Assembly: GCF_003640545.1 (NCBI RefSeq)
Contig: NZ_CP025121.1
Location: 434,001 to 498,000, forward strand
Source: Candidatus Phytoplasma ziziphi
GTDB taxonomy: Bacteria; Bacillota_I; Bacilli_A; Acholeplasmatales; Acholeplasmataceae
Reading direction: 5' to 3'
Length of the DNA stretch: 64,000 bases
In this document: one piece after another, positions 26,848 through 36,700 of the stretch
How the letters are laid out: each line of letters begins with the position of its first letter
How positions within the stretch are numbered: the first letter of the stretch is position 1
Translations under genes and position numbers: made by a program
The notes under the pieces: model-generated
What the model was told of the DNA's origin: nothing
What the model saw: the letters and a program-made list of their open reading frames with translations, nothing else
The model's database searches: none

Positions 26848-29178
26848 ATGATAAATATAGTTAAAGATGGTATATATAATATGATTAATCGAAAGAAAGA
26901 TAATCAAATGAAAAGAAATGATTTGTTATTTGATATTAAAGGACTCAGTTCAGAAGAAGTAGAACAAAAAATAAAAGATAAACAAAATAATGTATTAACA
27001 AAAAATATTAATAAAAGTATTTTAGGAATTATTTTGAGTAATGTCTTTACTTTGTTTAATTTTTTATTGTTTCTAATTACTTGTCTTATTATTCATATAA
27101 AACATTTTGAAAACTTATTTTTTTTGTTTATCAATATATTAAATGTTTCTATTAATATTTTTCAAGAAGTTAAGGCGAAAAAAACCTTAGATAAAATTTC
27201 TATATTACAATTTAACCATACTAAGGTGATTAGAAATGGTTTTTTAACCGAAACGTTAATCGAAAATGTTGTTATTGATGATGTTCTTTTTTTGGAATTA
27301 GGTTCTCAAATTGTTGCTGATTCTAAAATAATAAAAGGGGTGTTAGAAGTCGATGAATCTCTTTTGACAGGAGAATCACGTTCTATTTTTAAAAAAGAAG
27401 GAGATGTTTTATATTCTGGAAGTTATGTTTTAAGCGGAAATGCTTACTCCAAAGTTTTTTGTGTAGGACACGAAATGTATATTTCTAAATTAACACAAGA
27501 AGCGAAAAAATATAAAAAAATTAAAACACCTTTGATTCAAAATTTATCTTTATTAATTTGGTTTATTTTTTGTTTATTGATTCCAACATCTTTGATTTTA
27601 TATTTTTTTCCTGCAAAAATTGATATTAAACAAGATTCTTTTGTTTTAGGATTATGTGGTTTTGTTTTAGGTACTCTTCCTGCCGGATTGTTTCTTTTAA
27701 CTAGTACTACTTTATTTGTAAGTTTTATTAAATTAGCTAAAAAAAAAGCTTATATGAAAGAACTTTTTGGGATAGAAATGTTAGCTATAATAGATGTCCT
27801 TTGTTTAGACAAAACAGGAACTATTACAGATGGCACTATGAAAGTAAAAAATATTTTAAAATACAAAGATTATAATTTATTTCCCGAAGATTTGTTTTTT
27901 GATATTATTAATGTTTTCCCTCAAAATAATCCGACTCAAAAAGCTTTATATCAAGAATTTTGTTCTTTGTCAAGAAAAAATCAAAAAAAAGACATTTATA
28001 AAATTTCAAAAACTCAACCTTTTTCTAGTATTAATAAATATAGCGCGGTAGAGATAGATAAAATAGGGACTTTTGTGTTAGGAGCTCCTGAATTTATTTT
28101 AAAAAAACAATTTAGTGAAATTAAAAATGATTTCCAAAAAGAAACTAAATTAGGATATCGAGTTTTGCTTTTGGCTCAAACTGATACTTCATTAGATAAT
28201 ATTAATGATAATACTAATTATAAAATTATATCTTTGATTTCTTTAGAAGATCAAATTAAAGAAGATGCTTTTGATATTATTAATTATTTTATTCAAAATG
28301 GTATTAGTGTCAAAATTATTTCAGGAGATAATTCCGAGACAATATCTTATATCGCTAAGAGACTGAATATTATTAAATCCTCAAAACAATCAATTAATTT
28401 AATGAATTTAGAATCAAATGAATTAGATGATGCTTCTTTGAAATATAATGTATTCGGAAGATCTACTCCGAAACAAAAACAAATAATTATTCAAAATTTA
28501 AAAAAACAAAATCATAAAGTAGCGATGATAGGCGACGGTGTTAATGATATTTTAGCCTTTAAAGAAGCGGATGTATCGATTGCTATGGCTTCAGGGAATG
28601 AAGCTTCCAAAAATACTGCTAATTTAATTTTGCTTGATTCTCAATTTCATTCTTTACCTCAAGTAGTTACTGAAGGAAGAAGAGTTATTAATAATTTACA
28701 AAAAATTTCTATTTTGTTTTTAACTAAAACAATTGTATCTTTTTTGTTAGCGTTTGTCGTTATATTGTGTAACTTTTATTATTGGTCTACTAACTCTACA
28801 ACAATAATTCCATTTCCTTTAAAACCATTACAATTTAATTTAGTTGATACTTTTTTTATTGGCATTCCGTCTTTCTTTTTAGCTTTAGAAATGAATAATA
28901 AAAAAGTAAATAAATCTTTTTTTAGGATTATTTTTCACAAAGCTTTTCCTTATTCTTTATTAATAGCTTTGTTTTATTTTTCGTTAATATGTTTCACTTC
29001 CTTGAAACTAGATCAAATTTCGTTTTTATTAAGTATATTTATTGCTTGCGTCTTTTTTAATTTGTTAATATATAATTGCATCCCTTTTAATAAATGGAAA
29101 AAAATATTAATTTTTATAGTTTTTTCTGGTTTTATTTTGAGCTTTTTATTTCTTAAATTTCGTTTACAATGTTTATAA
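26848..29178 (+). CDS. P-type cation-transporting ATPase
   Basis: An E1-E2 ATPase of up to 776 residues. The order is cytoplasmic N terminus, first membrane pair, actuator domain with LLTGES, second membrane pair, phosphorylation site DKTGT (D321), nucleotide domain, MIGDGVNDILAFKEADVSIAM hinge, and C-terminal membrane helices. The ion cannot be assigned: there is no heavy-metal CPC motif, so Ca, Mg or another hard cation is more likely. In-frame ATGs at 26881 and 26908 have purine-rich stretches before them (AAAGATGG, GAAAGAAAG), while 26848 has none, so the protein may really begin up to 20 residues later. Confidence 0.87.
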   Translation: MINIVKDGIYNMINRKKDNQMKRNDLLFDIKGLSSEEVEQKIKDKQNNVLTKNINKSILGIILSNVFTLFNFLLFLITCLIIHIKHFENLFFLFINILNVSINIFQEVKAKKTLDKISILQFNHTKVIRNGFLTETLIENVVIDDVLFLELGSQIVADSKIIKGVLEVDESLLTGESRSIFKKEGDVLYSGSYVLSGNAYSKVFCVGHEMYISKLTQEAKKYKKIKTPLIQNLSLLIWFIFCLLIPTSLILYFFPAKIDIKQDSFVLGLCGFVLGTLPAGLFLLTSTTLFVSFIKLAKKKAYMKELFGIEMLAIIDVLCLDKTGTITDGTMKVKNILKYKDYNLFPEDLFFDIINVFPQNNPTQKALYQEFCSLSRKNQKKDIYKISKTQPFSSINKYSAVEIDKIGTFVLGAPEFILKKQFSEIKNDFQKETKLGYRVLLLAQTDTSLDNINDNTNYKIISLISLEDQIKEDAFDIINYFIQNGISVKIISGDNSETISYIAKRLNIIKSSKQSINLMNLESNELDDASLKYNVFGRSTPKQKQIIIQNLKKQNHKVAMIGDGVNDILAFKEADVSIAMASGNEASKNTANLILLDSQFHSLPQVVTEGRRVINNLQKISILFLTKTIVSFLLAFVVILCNFYYWSTNSTTIIPFPLKPLQFNLVDTFFIGIPSFFLALEMNNKKVNKSFFRIIFHKAFPYSLLIALFYFSLICFTSLKLDQISFLLSIFIACVFFNLLIYNCIPFNKWKKILIFIVFSGFILSFLFLKFRLQCL

Positions 29179-29217
29179 TTAATTTTATTTTTTTATCTAA
29201 AGAAAGATTTATGAAAA

Positions 29218-29934
29218 ATGATAGTTTACGGAAAAAATGTAATTAAAGAAGTTATTAAAAATAAAAGGTTAATTCATGAATTATATGTAAATTATAAAAT
29301 TAAAGATAAATCTTTTTTAGATTTTTTAAATCAAAATAATATTGAATATAAATTTGTAGATAAACATCAATTAAATGAAAAAGCAAATAGTTTCGAACAT
29401 CAAGGTGTTGTAGCAAAAGTTGCAAATTATGAATATCAGAATTTATTTTCTTTTTTAGATTCTGACTCTTTTAAGTCTAATCAATTTAAAAGATTTTTGA
29501 TTTTAGATGAAATTCACGATCCACATAATTTTGGTGCTATTTTAAGAACTATTGAAACGTTACAATTTGATGGCGTTATTATATCTCAAAAAAATCAGGT
29601 TCTTTTGAGTGGCGCTGTAGCTAAAGCATCTAGTGGAGCTTTAGAATATGTTAATATTTTTTTAGTAGATAATTTATTTAAAACTATTATTTATTTGCAA
29701 AGTAAAGATATTGTTGTTATCGGTACTGATTCAAAAACTGATTTAAATTTAAATAAAGTAAATACAAATTGTTCTCTTGCTATTGTTTTAGGAAACGAAG
29801 GGAAAGGAATACGACCTTTATTAAAACAAAAATGTAATTTTTTAATGAAGATACCTATGAAAGGACGCATTAATTCTCTTAATGTAAGTATAGCTGCCGC
29901 TTTGATAATGTATGCATTACAAAATAAAAATTAA
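29218..29934 (+). CDS. rlmB: 23S rRNA 2'-O-methyltransferase, RlmB/TrmH (SpoU) family
   Basis: A SPOUT-fold methyltransferase of 238 residues, probably methylating G2251 of 23S rRNA. The N-terminal substrate-binding domain starts with VYGKNVIKEVI and contains FEHQGVVAKV. The knot motifs are ILDEIHDPHNFGAILRT, VLGNEGKGI and PMKGRINSLNVSIAAALIMYA. Its place near cysS and before rpmG-secE-nusG is the standard Firmicutes order and supports RlmB over other SpoU members. Confidence 0.92.
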   Translation: MIVYGKNVIKEVIKNKRLIHELYVNYKIKDKSFLDFLNQNNIEYKFVDKHQLNEKANSFEHQGVVAKVANYEYQNLFSFLDSDSFKSNQFKRFLILDEIHDPHNFGAILRTIETLQFDGVIISQKNQVLLSGAVAKASSGALEYVNIFLVDNLFKTIIYLQSKDIVVIGTDSKTDLNLNKVNTNCSLAIVLGNEGKGIRPLLKQKCNFLMKIPMKGRINSLNVSIAAALIMYALQNKN

Positions 29935-30033
29935 TTTGGTAATTTTATAAATAATTTATATGTTAAAATAGTTAAAGTGATTATATTTATTTTATTATCA
30001 TTTTTTTAAGGAAGATTGATTAATTTAGAGGTA

Positions 30034-30174
30034 ATGAAAAAAAATATTTTAATTTGTAATTGTTGTTTAAGTCGTAATTATCATGTTACTGTAGCTAATC
30101 GTAGTAATCGTTTGATTTTAAAAAAATATTGTCCCCAATGCAAAAAACATGTTTTGCATGAAGAATCAAAGTAA
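30034..30174 (+). CDS. rpmG: 50S ribosomal protein L33
   Basis: A short gene of 46 residues. The product shows CxCC near the start (ICNCC), the basic NYHVTVANRSNR stretch and a second zinc pair CPQC near the end, followed by KKH, matching the zinc-binding form of L33. The ATG is preceded by TAGAGGTA. It sits 26 bp before secE, the conserved rpmG-secE-nusG order. Confidence 0.92.
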   Translation: MKKNILICNCCLSRNYHVTVANRSNRLILKKYCPQCKKHVLHEESK

Positions 30175-30200
30175 TTGATTAAGAAAAGGAAATTTTTATT

Positions 30201-30596
30201 ATGGTATCAAAAAAAAATAAAACAGAAGAATTAATTGTTAATCCTTTATACGATATTCTTAAAAAAGAATATGGTTTTAAGAATGTTTTTTTTCTCATTT
30301 GTTCTGTTATTTCTATGGGTTTGTTAAAAACTTTATTTAAAATAAACGAGTGTGGCGAAAAAATATTTTACTCTTTTTTCACTTTATCTTTTTTTGTGTT
30401 TTTAATTAGTATTTATCCTTTTATTAAAAAAAGTATAAAAGATATTAATTTGATTGTTTGGCCTTTGTTTCATGAAATTATATTTAAAATAATAAATGTT
30501 GTTTGTTTTAGTTTGGTTTTGATAGGTATGTTTCGGTTTTTTAATTGGTTATATTCATGTATTGATCCCGTCGAAACATTAAAATCTCTAAAATAA
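30201..30596 (+). CDS. secE: Preprotein translocase subunit SecE
   Basis: Stabilises SecY in the Sec channel, which exports all signal-peptide proteins here. The 131 residues hold three hydrophobic segments (about 28-47, 55-74 and 98-121), more than the single helix of most Gram-positive SecE proteins. The conserved amphipathic turn before the last helix appears as INLIVWPLFHEIIFK, matching the usual K-x-x-W-P-x-x-x-E pattern. Position between rpmG and nusG supports the call. AAAAGGAAATT precedes the ATG. Confidence 0.85.
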   Translation: MVSKKNKTEELIVNPLYDILKKEYGFKNVFFLICSVISMGLLKTLFKINECGEKIFYSFFTLSFFVFLISIYPFIKKSIKDINLIVWPLFHEIIFKIINVVCFSLVLIGMFRFFNWLYSCIDPVETLKSLK

Positions 30597-30614
30597 TAGA
30601 ATAGATGTTTAAAA

Positions 30615-31223
30615 ATGAAAAAAAAAGAACAAATAAATGATAAAGAAGATATTTTAGAAACTGAAACAAAATCAAAAAATGAAGAAGCTAAATGGTATAT
30701 TGTCCAAACTTATTCAGGTTATGAGAATTCTGTGAGAGAAGATTTATTAAAACTGGCTAATAGTGGATTGCCCATTTCTAAATTTATTTTTGAGGTTATT
30801 TGCCCTAAAGAAAAATATTTTAAAATAAAATCTGACGGAACTAAACAAGAAAAAGAAAGAAAGATGTTTTCTGGTTATGTTTTTGTTAAAATGATTATAA
30901 CTGAACACACATGGTTTGTAGTTCGTAATCTACCACAAGTAACTAATTTTTTAGGTTCTATAAAGGGTAATAATGCTAAACCGGTCCCTTTGAATGATTC
31001 CGAAATAAAACCTATTTTAATTAAGATAGGGCTTATAAAAAAACCGAGTTATGAACATTTAATTAATAAAAAAGTAGAAATTACTGGTGGTTCTTTTGTG
31101 GGGAAAATAGGTACAGTATCTTTTATAGATAGTAGCAAAAATATAATGGTAGTAGAAGTTGATTTGTTCGGGAGAAACACTCCTATCGAAATTTCTCTTT
31201 CTTCTTTCAAAGAAATTACGTAA
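30615..31223 (+). CDS. nusG: Transcription termination/antitermination protein NusG
   Basis: RNA polymerase elongation factor, 202 residues. A charged tail of about 25 residues precedes the NGN domain (KWYIVQTYSGYENSVRE, FSGYVFVKM, WFVVRNLPQVTNFLG). The KOW domain follows with EITGGSFVGKIGTV. It begins 18 bp after secE and is followed by the rplK promoter. Confidence 0.96.
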   Translation: MKKKEQINDKEDILETETKSKNEEAKWYIVQTYSGYENSVREDLLKLANSGLPISKFIFEVICPKEKYFKIKSDGTKQEKERKMFSGYVFVKMIITEHTWFVVRNLPQVTNFLGSIKGNNAKPVPLNDSEIKPILIKIGLIKKPSYEHLINKKVEITGGSFVGKIGTVSFIDSSKNIMVVEVDLFGRNTPIEISLSSFKEIT

Positions 31224-31249
31224 TAATATAATTATGTGAAGTTATACTA

Positions 31250-31278
31250 TTGTTTTTTGTTATAAATTATGTTATAAT
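31250..31278 (+). promoter_or_regulatory. Promoter for rplK-rplA
   Basis: TTGTTT at 31250-31255, a 17-nt spacer and TATAAT at 31273-31278, with TGT just before it (extended -10). The -35 and first spacer bases TTGTTTTTTGTT are repeated in the rpsL operon promoter at 41549. The ~115-nt leader holds A/T hairpins. Confidence 0.75.
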
Positions 31279-31400
31279 TTTGGGAACTTGTTTTTCTTTA
31301 TAAAATTTTTATATATAGCTTTATTTTTATAAAATTTATAAATTTTATAAATTAACGATTTTAATAAACTAATATTAATAAATGAGGTTTTATTACTATA

Positions 31401-31826
31401 ATGGCAAAAACAGTTGTTAAAACTATTAAGTTACAAATTAATGCGGGGAAAGCTAATCCTGCTCCGCCAGTAGGTCCAGTTTTAGGACAGGCGCAAGTCA
31501 ATATACCTTTATTTTGTTCTAAGTTTAACGAAGTTACTAAGGATAAGATAGGTTTTAAAATTCCTGTTGTTATTTATGTTTATGATGACAGAACTTTTGA
31601 TTTCATTACTAAAACTCCGCCTGCTAGTGATCTTTTAAAAAAAGCTGCTAATATTGAAAAAGGATCATCTAATTCTAAAAAAAATAAAGTAGCTACTTTA
31701 ACGAATAAACAAATAGAAGAAATTGCTAAAAACAAATCTTCTAACTTAAATTCTTATGATTTAGAACAGTCTTGCAAAATAATAAAAGGTACTGCGTCTA
31801 GTATGGGTATTGATATAGTTGAGTGA
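31401..31826 (+). CDS. rplK: 50S ribosomal protein L11
   Basis: GTPase-centre protein, 141 residues. [22 protein letters not shown] is the conserved start, and [19 protein letters not shown] and [12 protein letters not shown] are present. The ATG follows AATGAGG. It ends in TGA, with rplA 52 bp on. Confidence 0.97.
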   Translation: MAKTVVKTIKLQINAGKANPAPPVGPVLGQAQVNIPLFCSKFNEVTKDKIGFKIPVVIYVYDDRTFDFITKTPPASDLLKKAANIEKGSSNSKKNKVATLTNKQIEEIAKNKSSNLNSYDLEQSCKIIKGTASSMGIDIVE

Positions 31827-31878
31827 TTTTTAATATTTTTTAGAAAGAATTTATGTTTTATAATAAAGTGTTTTGATT

Positions 31879-32565
31879 ATGAAAAGAAGTAAAAAATATT
31901 TAAATATTAGTAAGTTGATAGATTGTAGTAAATTATATTCTATCGATGAGGCTATAAAATTAATAAAAAAAACTAAAGTTACTAAATTCGATTCTACTGT
32001 AGAATGCAATTTATCTTTACAGTTGGATTCTAAAAAAGCAGATCAAAATTTACGTGGAGCTTTGGTTTTACCTCACGGAAGTGGTAAAAAACTAAAAATC
32101 GCTGTATTAGCAAAAGGCGCTAAAGTTAAAGAAGCTGAAGAAGCAGGCGCTGATTATGTTGGTGATCAAGATTTAGTTGAACGTATTTCTAAAAATTGGT
32201 TAGGCTTCGATGTTTTGATAGCTACACCAGATATGATGCCTTCGATTTCTAAATTAGGAATTATTTTAGGACCTCGTCGTTTAATGCCTAATTTAAAATT
32301 AGGAACTGTAACAGATAATGTTTTTAAAATAGTTCAAGAAATTAAAAAAGGTAGAATAGAATATAGATTAGATAAAAATGGCAATTTACATACCATTTTA
32401 GGAAAAATTTCTTTTAAAGAAGAAGATTTATTAGATAATTTTAAATTTTTATATGAACATTTAATATCTATTAAACCTAAGACAGCGAAAAGTAATTTTA
32501 TCAAATCAATAACTATTTCCACAACAATGGCGCCGGGTATTAAAGTTGATTTCGCTTCTGTTTAA
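31879..32565 (+). CDS. rplA: 50S ribosomal protein L1
   Basis: L1-stalk protein and usual repressor of its own operon, 228 residues. I take ATG 31879, giving MKRSKKYLNISKLID, which matches the family start, over a TTG six bases upstream. Signatures are LPHGSGKKLKIAVLAKG, GADYVGDQDL, ATPDMMPSISKLGIILGPRRLMPN and the C-terminal TISTTMAPGIKVD. It is separated from rplJ by 89 bp of A/T DNA. Confidence 0.96.
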   Translation: MKRSKKYLNISKLIDCSKLYSIDEAIKLIKKTKVTKFDSTVECNLSLQLDSKKADQNLRGALVLPHGSGKKLKIAVLAKGAKVKEAEEAGADYVGDQDLVERISKNWLGFDVLIATPDMMPSISKLGIILGPRRLMPNLKLGTVTDNVFKIVQEIKKGRIEYRLDKNGNLHTILGKISFKEEDLLDNFKFLYEHLISIKPKTAKSNFIKSITISTTMAPGIKVDFASV

Positions 32566-32654
32566 AAATATAAATTTAAAAATATAAAGAATTTATTTTT
32601 AAATTTAGTATTTTTAAAAATTAAGAATAAAAAATAATAAGGATTATTATTGTT

Positions 32655-33143
32655 ATGACAAATCTGGCTATTATTGAACAAAAAAGAACTGATGTAGATT
32701 TATTAATTCAAAATATTAAAAAATCGGACATAATTATTTTGTTTGAGTATCAAGGAATAAAAGTAAGTGATTTAACTGAATTACGTGTTGAATTACAAAA
32801 ACAGAATAGTATGATTAGAGTATATTCTAATAATATATTAAAAAGAGCTTTTAAATCAGCTGATTATAATGAATTATCGGATTTATCTAAATATTCTAAA
32901 GCTTTATTGTTGAGTTCGGGTGATTCTATGGAACCCATCAAAATTTTATTCAATTTTGTTCAAAAAAATAAATTTTTAAAAATTGTTAAAGGTATTATTG
33001 ATAATAAAATATATTCTTGTAATGTTATTAATGATATAGCAGTTTTACCTTCTAAAGAGCATGTATTAGCTATGTTATCATCAGGAATGATGTTCGCTTT
33101 AAGAGAATTAACAATTAGTTTAAATATGTTATTAAATAAATAA
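32655..33143 (+). CDS. rplJ: 50S ribosomal protein L10
   Basis: Base of the L7/L12 stalk, 162 residues. The N-terminal part shows the family pattern (IILFEYQGIKVSDLTELRVELQ, then NNILKRAF). The C-terminal helix that binds L7/L12 dimers is short. AAGGATTATTATTGTT precedes the ATG. It is followed by rplL in the invariant order. Confidence 0.94.
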   Translation: MTNLAIIEQKRTDVDLLIQNIKKSDIIILFEYQGIKVSDLTELRVELQKQNSMIRVYSNNILKRAFKSADYNELSDLSKYSKALLLSSGDSMEPIKILFNFVQKNKFLKIVKGIIDNKIYSCNVINDIAVLPSKEHVLAMLSSGMMFALRELTISLNMLLNK

Positions 33144-33190
33144 TTTGTTTAATTTTTTAAAATTTAAATATGATAAAGGAGTTTGGCGCA

Positions 33191-33574
33191 ATGGCTAAAT
33201 TAACTAAAGAAGTTTTTATAGAAGCTTTAAAAAGCATGACTTTATTAGAAATTAAAGAATTAGTAGATGGTATAAAAGAAGAGTTCGGAGTTGATCCTTC
33301 TAATTTAGTATCTTCTAATTCAAATGTTTCGGATTCCCAAGGAGAAAAAGTAGAAAAAACTAAAGCTACAGTTATTCTTAAAACTTTCGGAGATGCTGGC
33401 AAGAAAATTGCGATTATTAAAGAAATTCGTGAAATAACTGGTTTAGGAATACTTGACGCTAAAAAATTAGCGGAAACACCTAATGCTGTTATTAAAAAAG
33501 ATCTTGAAAAAGCAGAAGCTGAAGAAATAAAGAATAAATTAGAAAAATTAGGCGCTACGGTTGAATTGGAATAA
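33191..33574 (+). CDS. rplL: 50S ribosomal protein L7/L12
   Basis: Acidic stalk protein that recruits translation GTPases, 127 residues. ATG 33191 is chosen because AAAGGAG (33175-33181) stands nine bases before it, whereas the in-frame ATG at 33170 would lie upstream of that site. The C-terminal domain is intact (KTFGDAGKKIAIIKEIREITGLGILDAK, then KLGATVELE). The hinge region is Ser/Asn-rich instead of Ala-rich. Confidence 0.95.
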   Translation: MAKLTKEVFIEALKSMTLLEIKELVDGIKEEFGVDPSNLVSSNSNVSDSQGEKVEKTKATVILKTFGDAGKKIAIIKEIREITGLGILDAKKLAETPNAVIKKDLEKAEAEEIKNKLEKLGATVELE

Positions 33575-33604
33575 TTTTTTTAAACTGAGCTATTTTTTTA
33601 ATTG

Positions 33605-33640
33605 AAAACCTAAGATATAATTTTTCTTAGGTTTTTATTT
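33605..33640 (+). terminator. Terminator or attenuator between rplL and rpoB
   Basis: AAAACCTAAGA (33605-33615) pairs perfectly with 33625-33635, then T-rich sequence. It probably adjusts the ribosomal protein to polymerase ratio. Partial read-through or a weak promoter (TTGTTT 33669, TATTAT 33693) would feed rpoB. Confidence 0.8.
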
Positions 33641-33718
33641 TCTTATATTTGATTTATTTTTTAGATTTTTGTTTTTAAAAAAAAGAATAGTTTATTATAT
33701 GGGTTGGAGCTTAAAAAA

Positions 33719-36700
33719 ATGAAGAGATATTGTAATATCAAATACGGTACTAAAGCAGAACGTCGTAATTATTCTAAAATGAATTATGATTTTGAATTAC
33801 CTAATTTAATAAAAACACAAATGGATTCTTTTGATTTATTTTTAAAAAAAGGAATTCAAGAGGCTTTAAATGATATTTCTCCTATACAAAGTTATAACGG
33901 TAATTTAAAATTGTATTTTGATGATTTTTATTTAAATGAACCTAAATTAGACATTAAAGAAGCTAAAAAAAGAGATTTTAGTTATTTTTCTGAATTATTT
34001 GTTAATGTGAGATTAGAAAACGTTTCTACTGGAGAAATTAAAAAAAGTCGAGTTTTAATGACAGAATTACCTTTAATGACTCCTTCGGGAACTTTTATAA
34101 TTAACGGAACAGAAAGAGTAATTATATCTCAAATTATACGTTCATCAGGTACCTATTTTACTGAAAAATTTGATTCTAAATTAAATAAAGTTCGTTATGA
34201 AGCCCAAATTATTCCTACAAGGGGGGCTTGGATTGAATACGAACAAAGCAATAAAGACATTCTTTATGCTAAATTAGATCATTCAAAAAAAATTCCTTTA
34301 ATTAAATTTATTAATGTTTTAGGTTTTAATAGCAAAGAAGAAATAATATCTGTTTTTGGGGAAAACCCTCTTTTAGAATTAAGTTTTAATAAAAATGATG
34401 AGTTAAACACAAATGATGCTATTATAGAATTATATTCTAAATTAAATCAAGGCGAAAAAGTTTCTGTTAAATCTGCTCGTGAATTTATTAGCAAAAGATT
34501 ATTTGATCGTAAAAAATATGATTTATCTTTTGTAGGTAGATATAAACTTAATAAAAAATTAGATGTTTTGAATAGAATTGAAAAAACTTTTTTAGCATAT
34601 GATTTGAAAGATATTGATACTGGAGAAGTTTTGCTTCCTAAAGGGACTTTATTAACAAAAGATATTATTGAGGAATTAAAAACTAAAAGACATCATTTTA
34701 GAAAACAATTAATTAATTCTAAGATGAATTTAGAAAATGAAGTCGATGAAGAAGAAAATATTTTTACTTATAAAAAAGACGATTCTAAGGACGACATTTA
34801 TATAAAAGACAATATTTTTCATATTTTGACAGGAGAGATTTTAGTTGAAGAAGATACTTTATTAAATGATGAAGTAAAAGAAATTTTACAACAAAATAGA
34901 GATAATTTAGAAGAATCTGTTATAGATTTTTTTCTAGAAAATAATAATTTTTATGAAAATGAAAAAGAAACTCAAAGCAAAAATATTTTAAATGAAGTTT
35001 TAGTTATTTATTTTTTAGATGATAACGATAATAAACGTTTTATTAAAGTAATAGGTAATAATCAAGATGAAAAAGGAAAAAATATTTTTTTATCTGATAT
35101 TATCGCTAGTATTAGTTATTATTTGAATTTATATCAAAATATAGGTAAAAAAGACGATATTGACTACTTAGGTAATAGAAGATTAAGATTAGTAGGAGAA
35201 TTATTACAAAATCAATTTCGTATTGGTTTGTCTAGATCTGAAAAAAATATTAAGGATAGGATGTCAACTAGTAAATTCGAAACAACAACAACTAGCGGAT
35301 TAGTTAATTTTTCTTCTTTAGCGATAGTTATTAAAAGGTTTTTCGGAAGTTCACGTTTATCTCATTTCATGGACCAAATTAATCCTTTAGCTGAATTAAC
35401 TCAAAAAAGAAAAATTTCTGCTTTAGAAACCGGTGGCATTGATCGTGATCGCGCAGGTGTCGAAGTAAGAGATGTGCATAATTCTTATTATGGAAGATTA
35501 TGTCCTATAGAAACACCAGAGGGCCCTTCTATTGGCTTGATTTCTTCTTTATCTACTTATGCTCAAGTAGATCAATATGGTTTTATTAAAACTCCTTTTT
35601 TTAAAGTGATTCATACCGATGGTTCACATAGAGTATCTAAAGATTTTAAATATTTAACTTCTATTCAGGAAGAAGAACAAATTATTGCTTCAGCAGATAC
35701 TATTTTAAATGAAGACAATACTTTTCAAAAAAATAAAATTATCGCTAGAAAAAATGGAGAAACAGGTCTTTATGATGTTTCAAAAGTTAATTATATAGAT
35801 GTTTCGCCTAAACAAATAGTTTCTGTAGCAACTTCTACTATTCCTTTTTTAGAACATAATGATGCTTCTAGAGCTTTAATGGGAACAAATATGCAACGCC
35901 AAGCTTTACCTTTATTGATTACAGATTCTCCTATTGTAGGTACAGGAATCGAGCATAGAGTAGTAAAAGATTCTGGTTGTTTGGTTTTATCTGAAAAAGA
36001 CGGGTTTGTTTCTTATGTTGATTCTCAAAAAATTATCATTAAGTCTGATGATGAAACAGAAAAAGTTTATAAATTAACTTCTTTTGCTAAATCAAATCAA
36101 AATACTTTGATTTTGCATAAACCTATTGTTAAAAAAAATGAATTTGTTAATAAAGGTGATATTATAGCTGATGGTCCGGCCACTGATAAAGGTGAATTAG
36201 CTTTAGGAAAAAATATAACCGTAGCTTTTATGACTTGGGATGGTTATAATTATGAAGATGCTATTATTATGTCAGAAGATTTAGTTCGTAATGACGTTTA
36301 TACTTCTGTTCATATTACTAAATACGAAATTTATGCAAGAGAATTAAAAAAAGGCGCGGGTAAAGAAGAGATTACTCGTGAAGTTCCTAATGTAAGTGCT
36401 GAAGCTATTAAAAATTTAGATCACAGAGGAATTATTATTCCAGGGTCAGAAGTTAAAGAAGGCGATATTTTAGTGGGGAAAATAATTCCGCAAGGAACTT
36501 TTGAACCTTTACCTCATGAAAAATTAATTCACACTATTATAGGAGAAAAAGCACGTGATTATAAAGATGCTTCTTTGAGAGTTCCTTTTGGAAAAGCAGG
36601 AGTTGTTCAAAGTGTCGAATATTTATCTGTTTCTGATGGCGATGTTTTATCCACACCAGGTGTAAATCAAAGTGTTAGAGTTTATATTGCTCAAAAAAGA

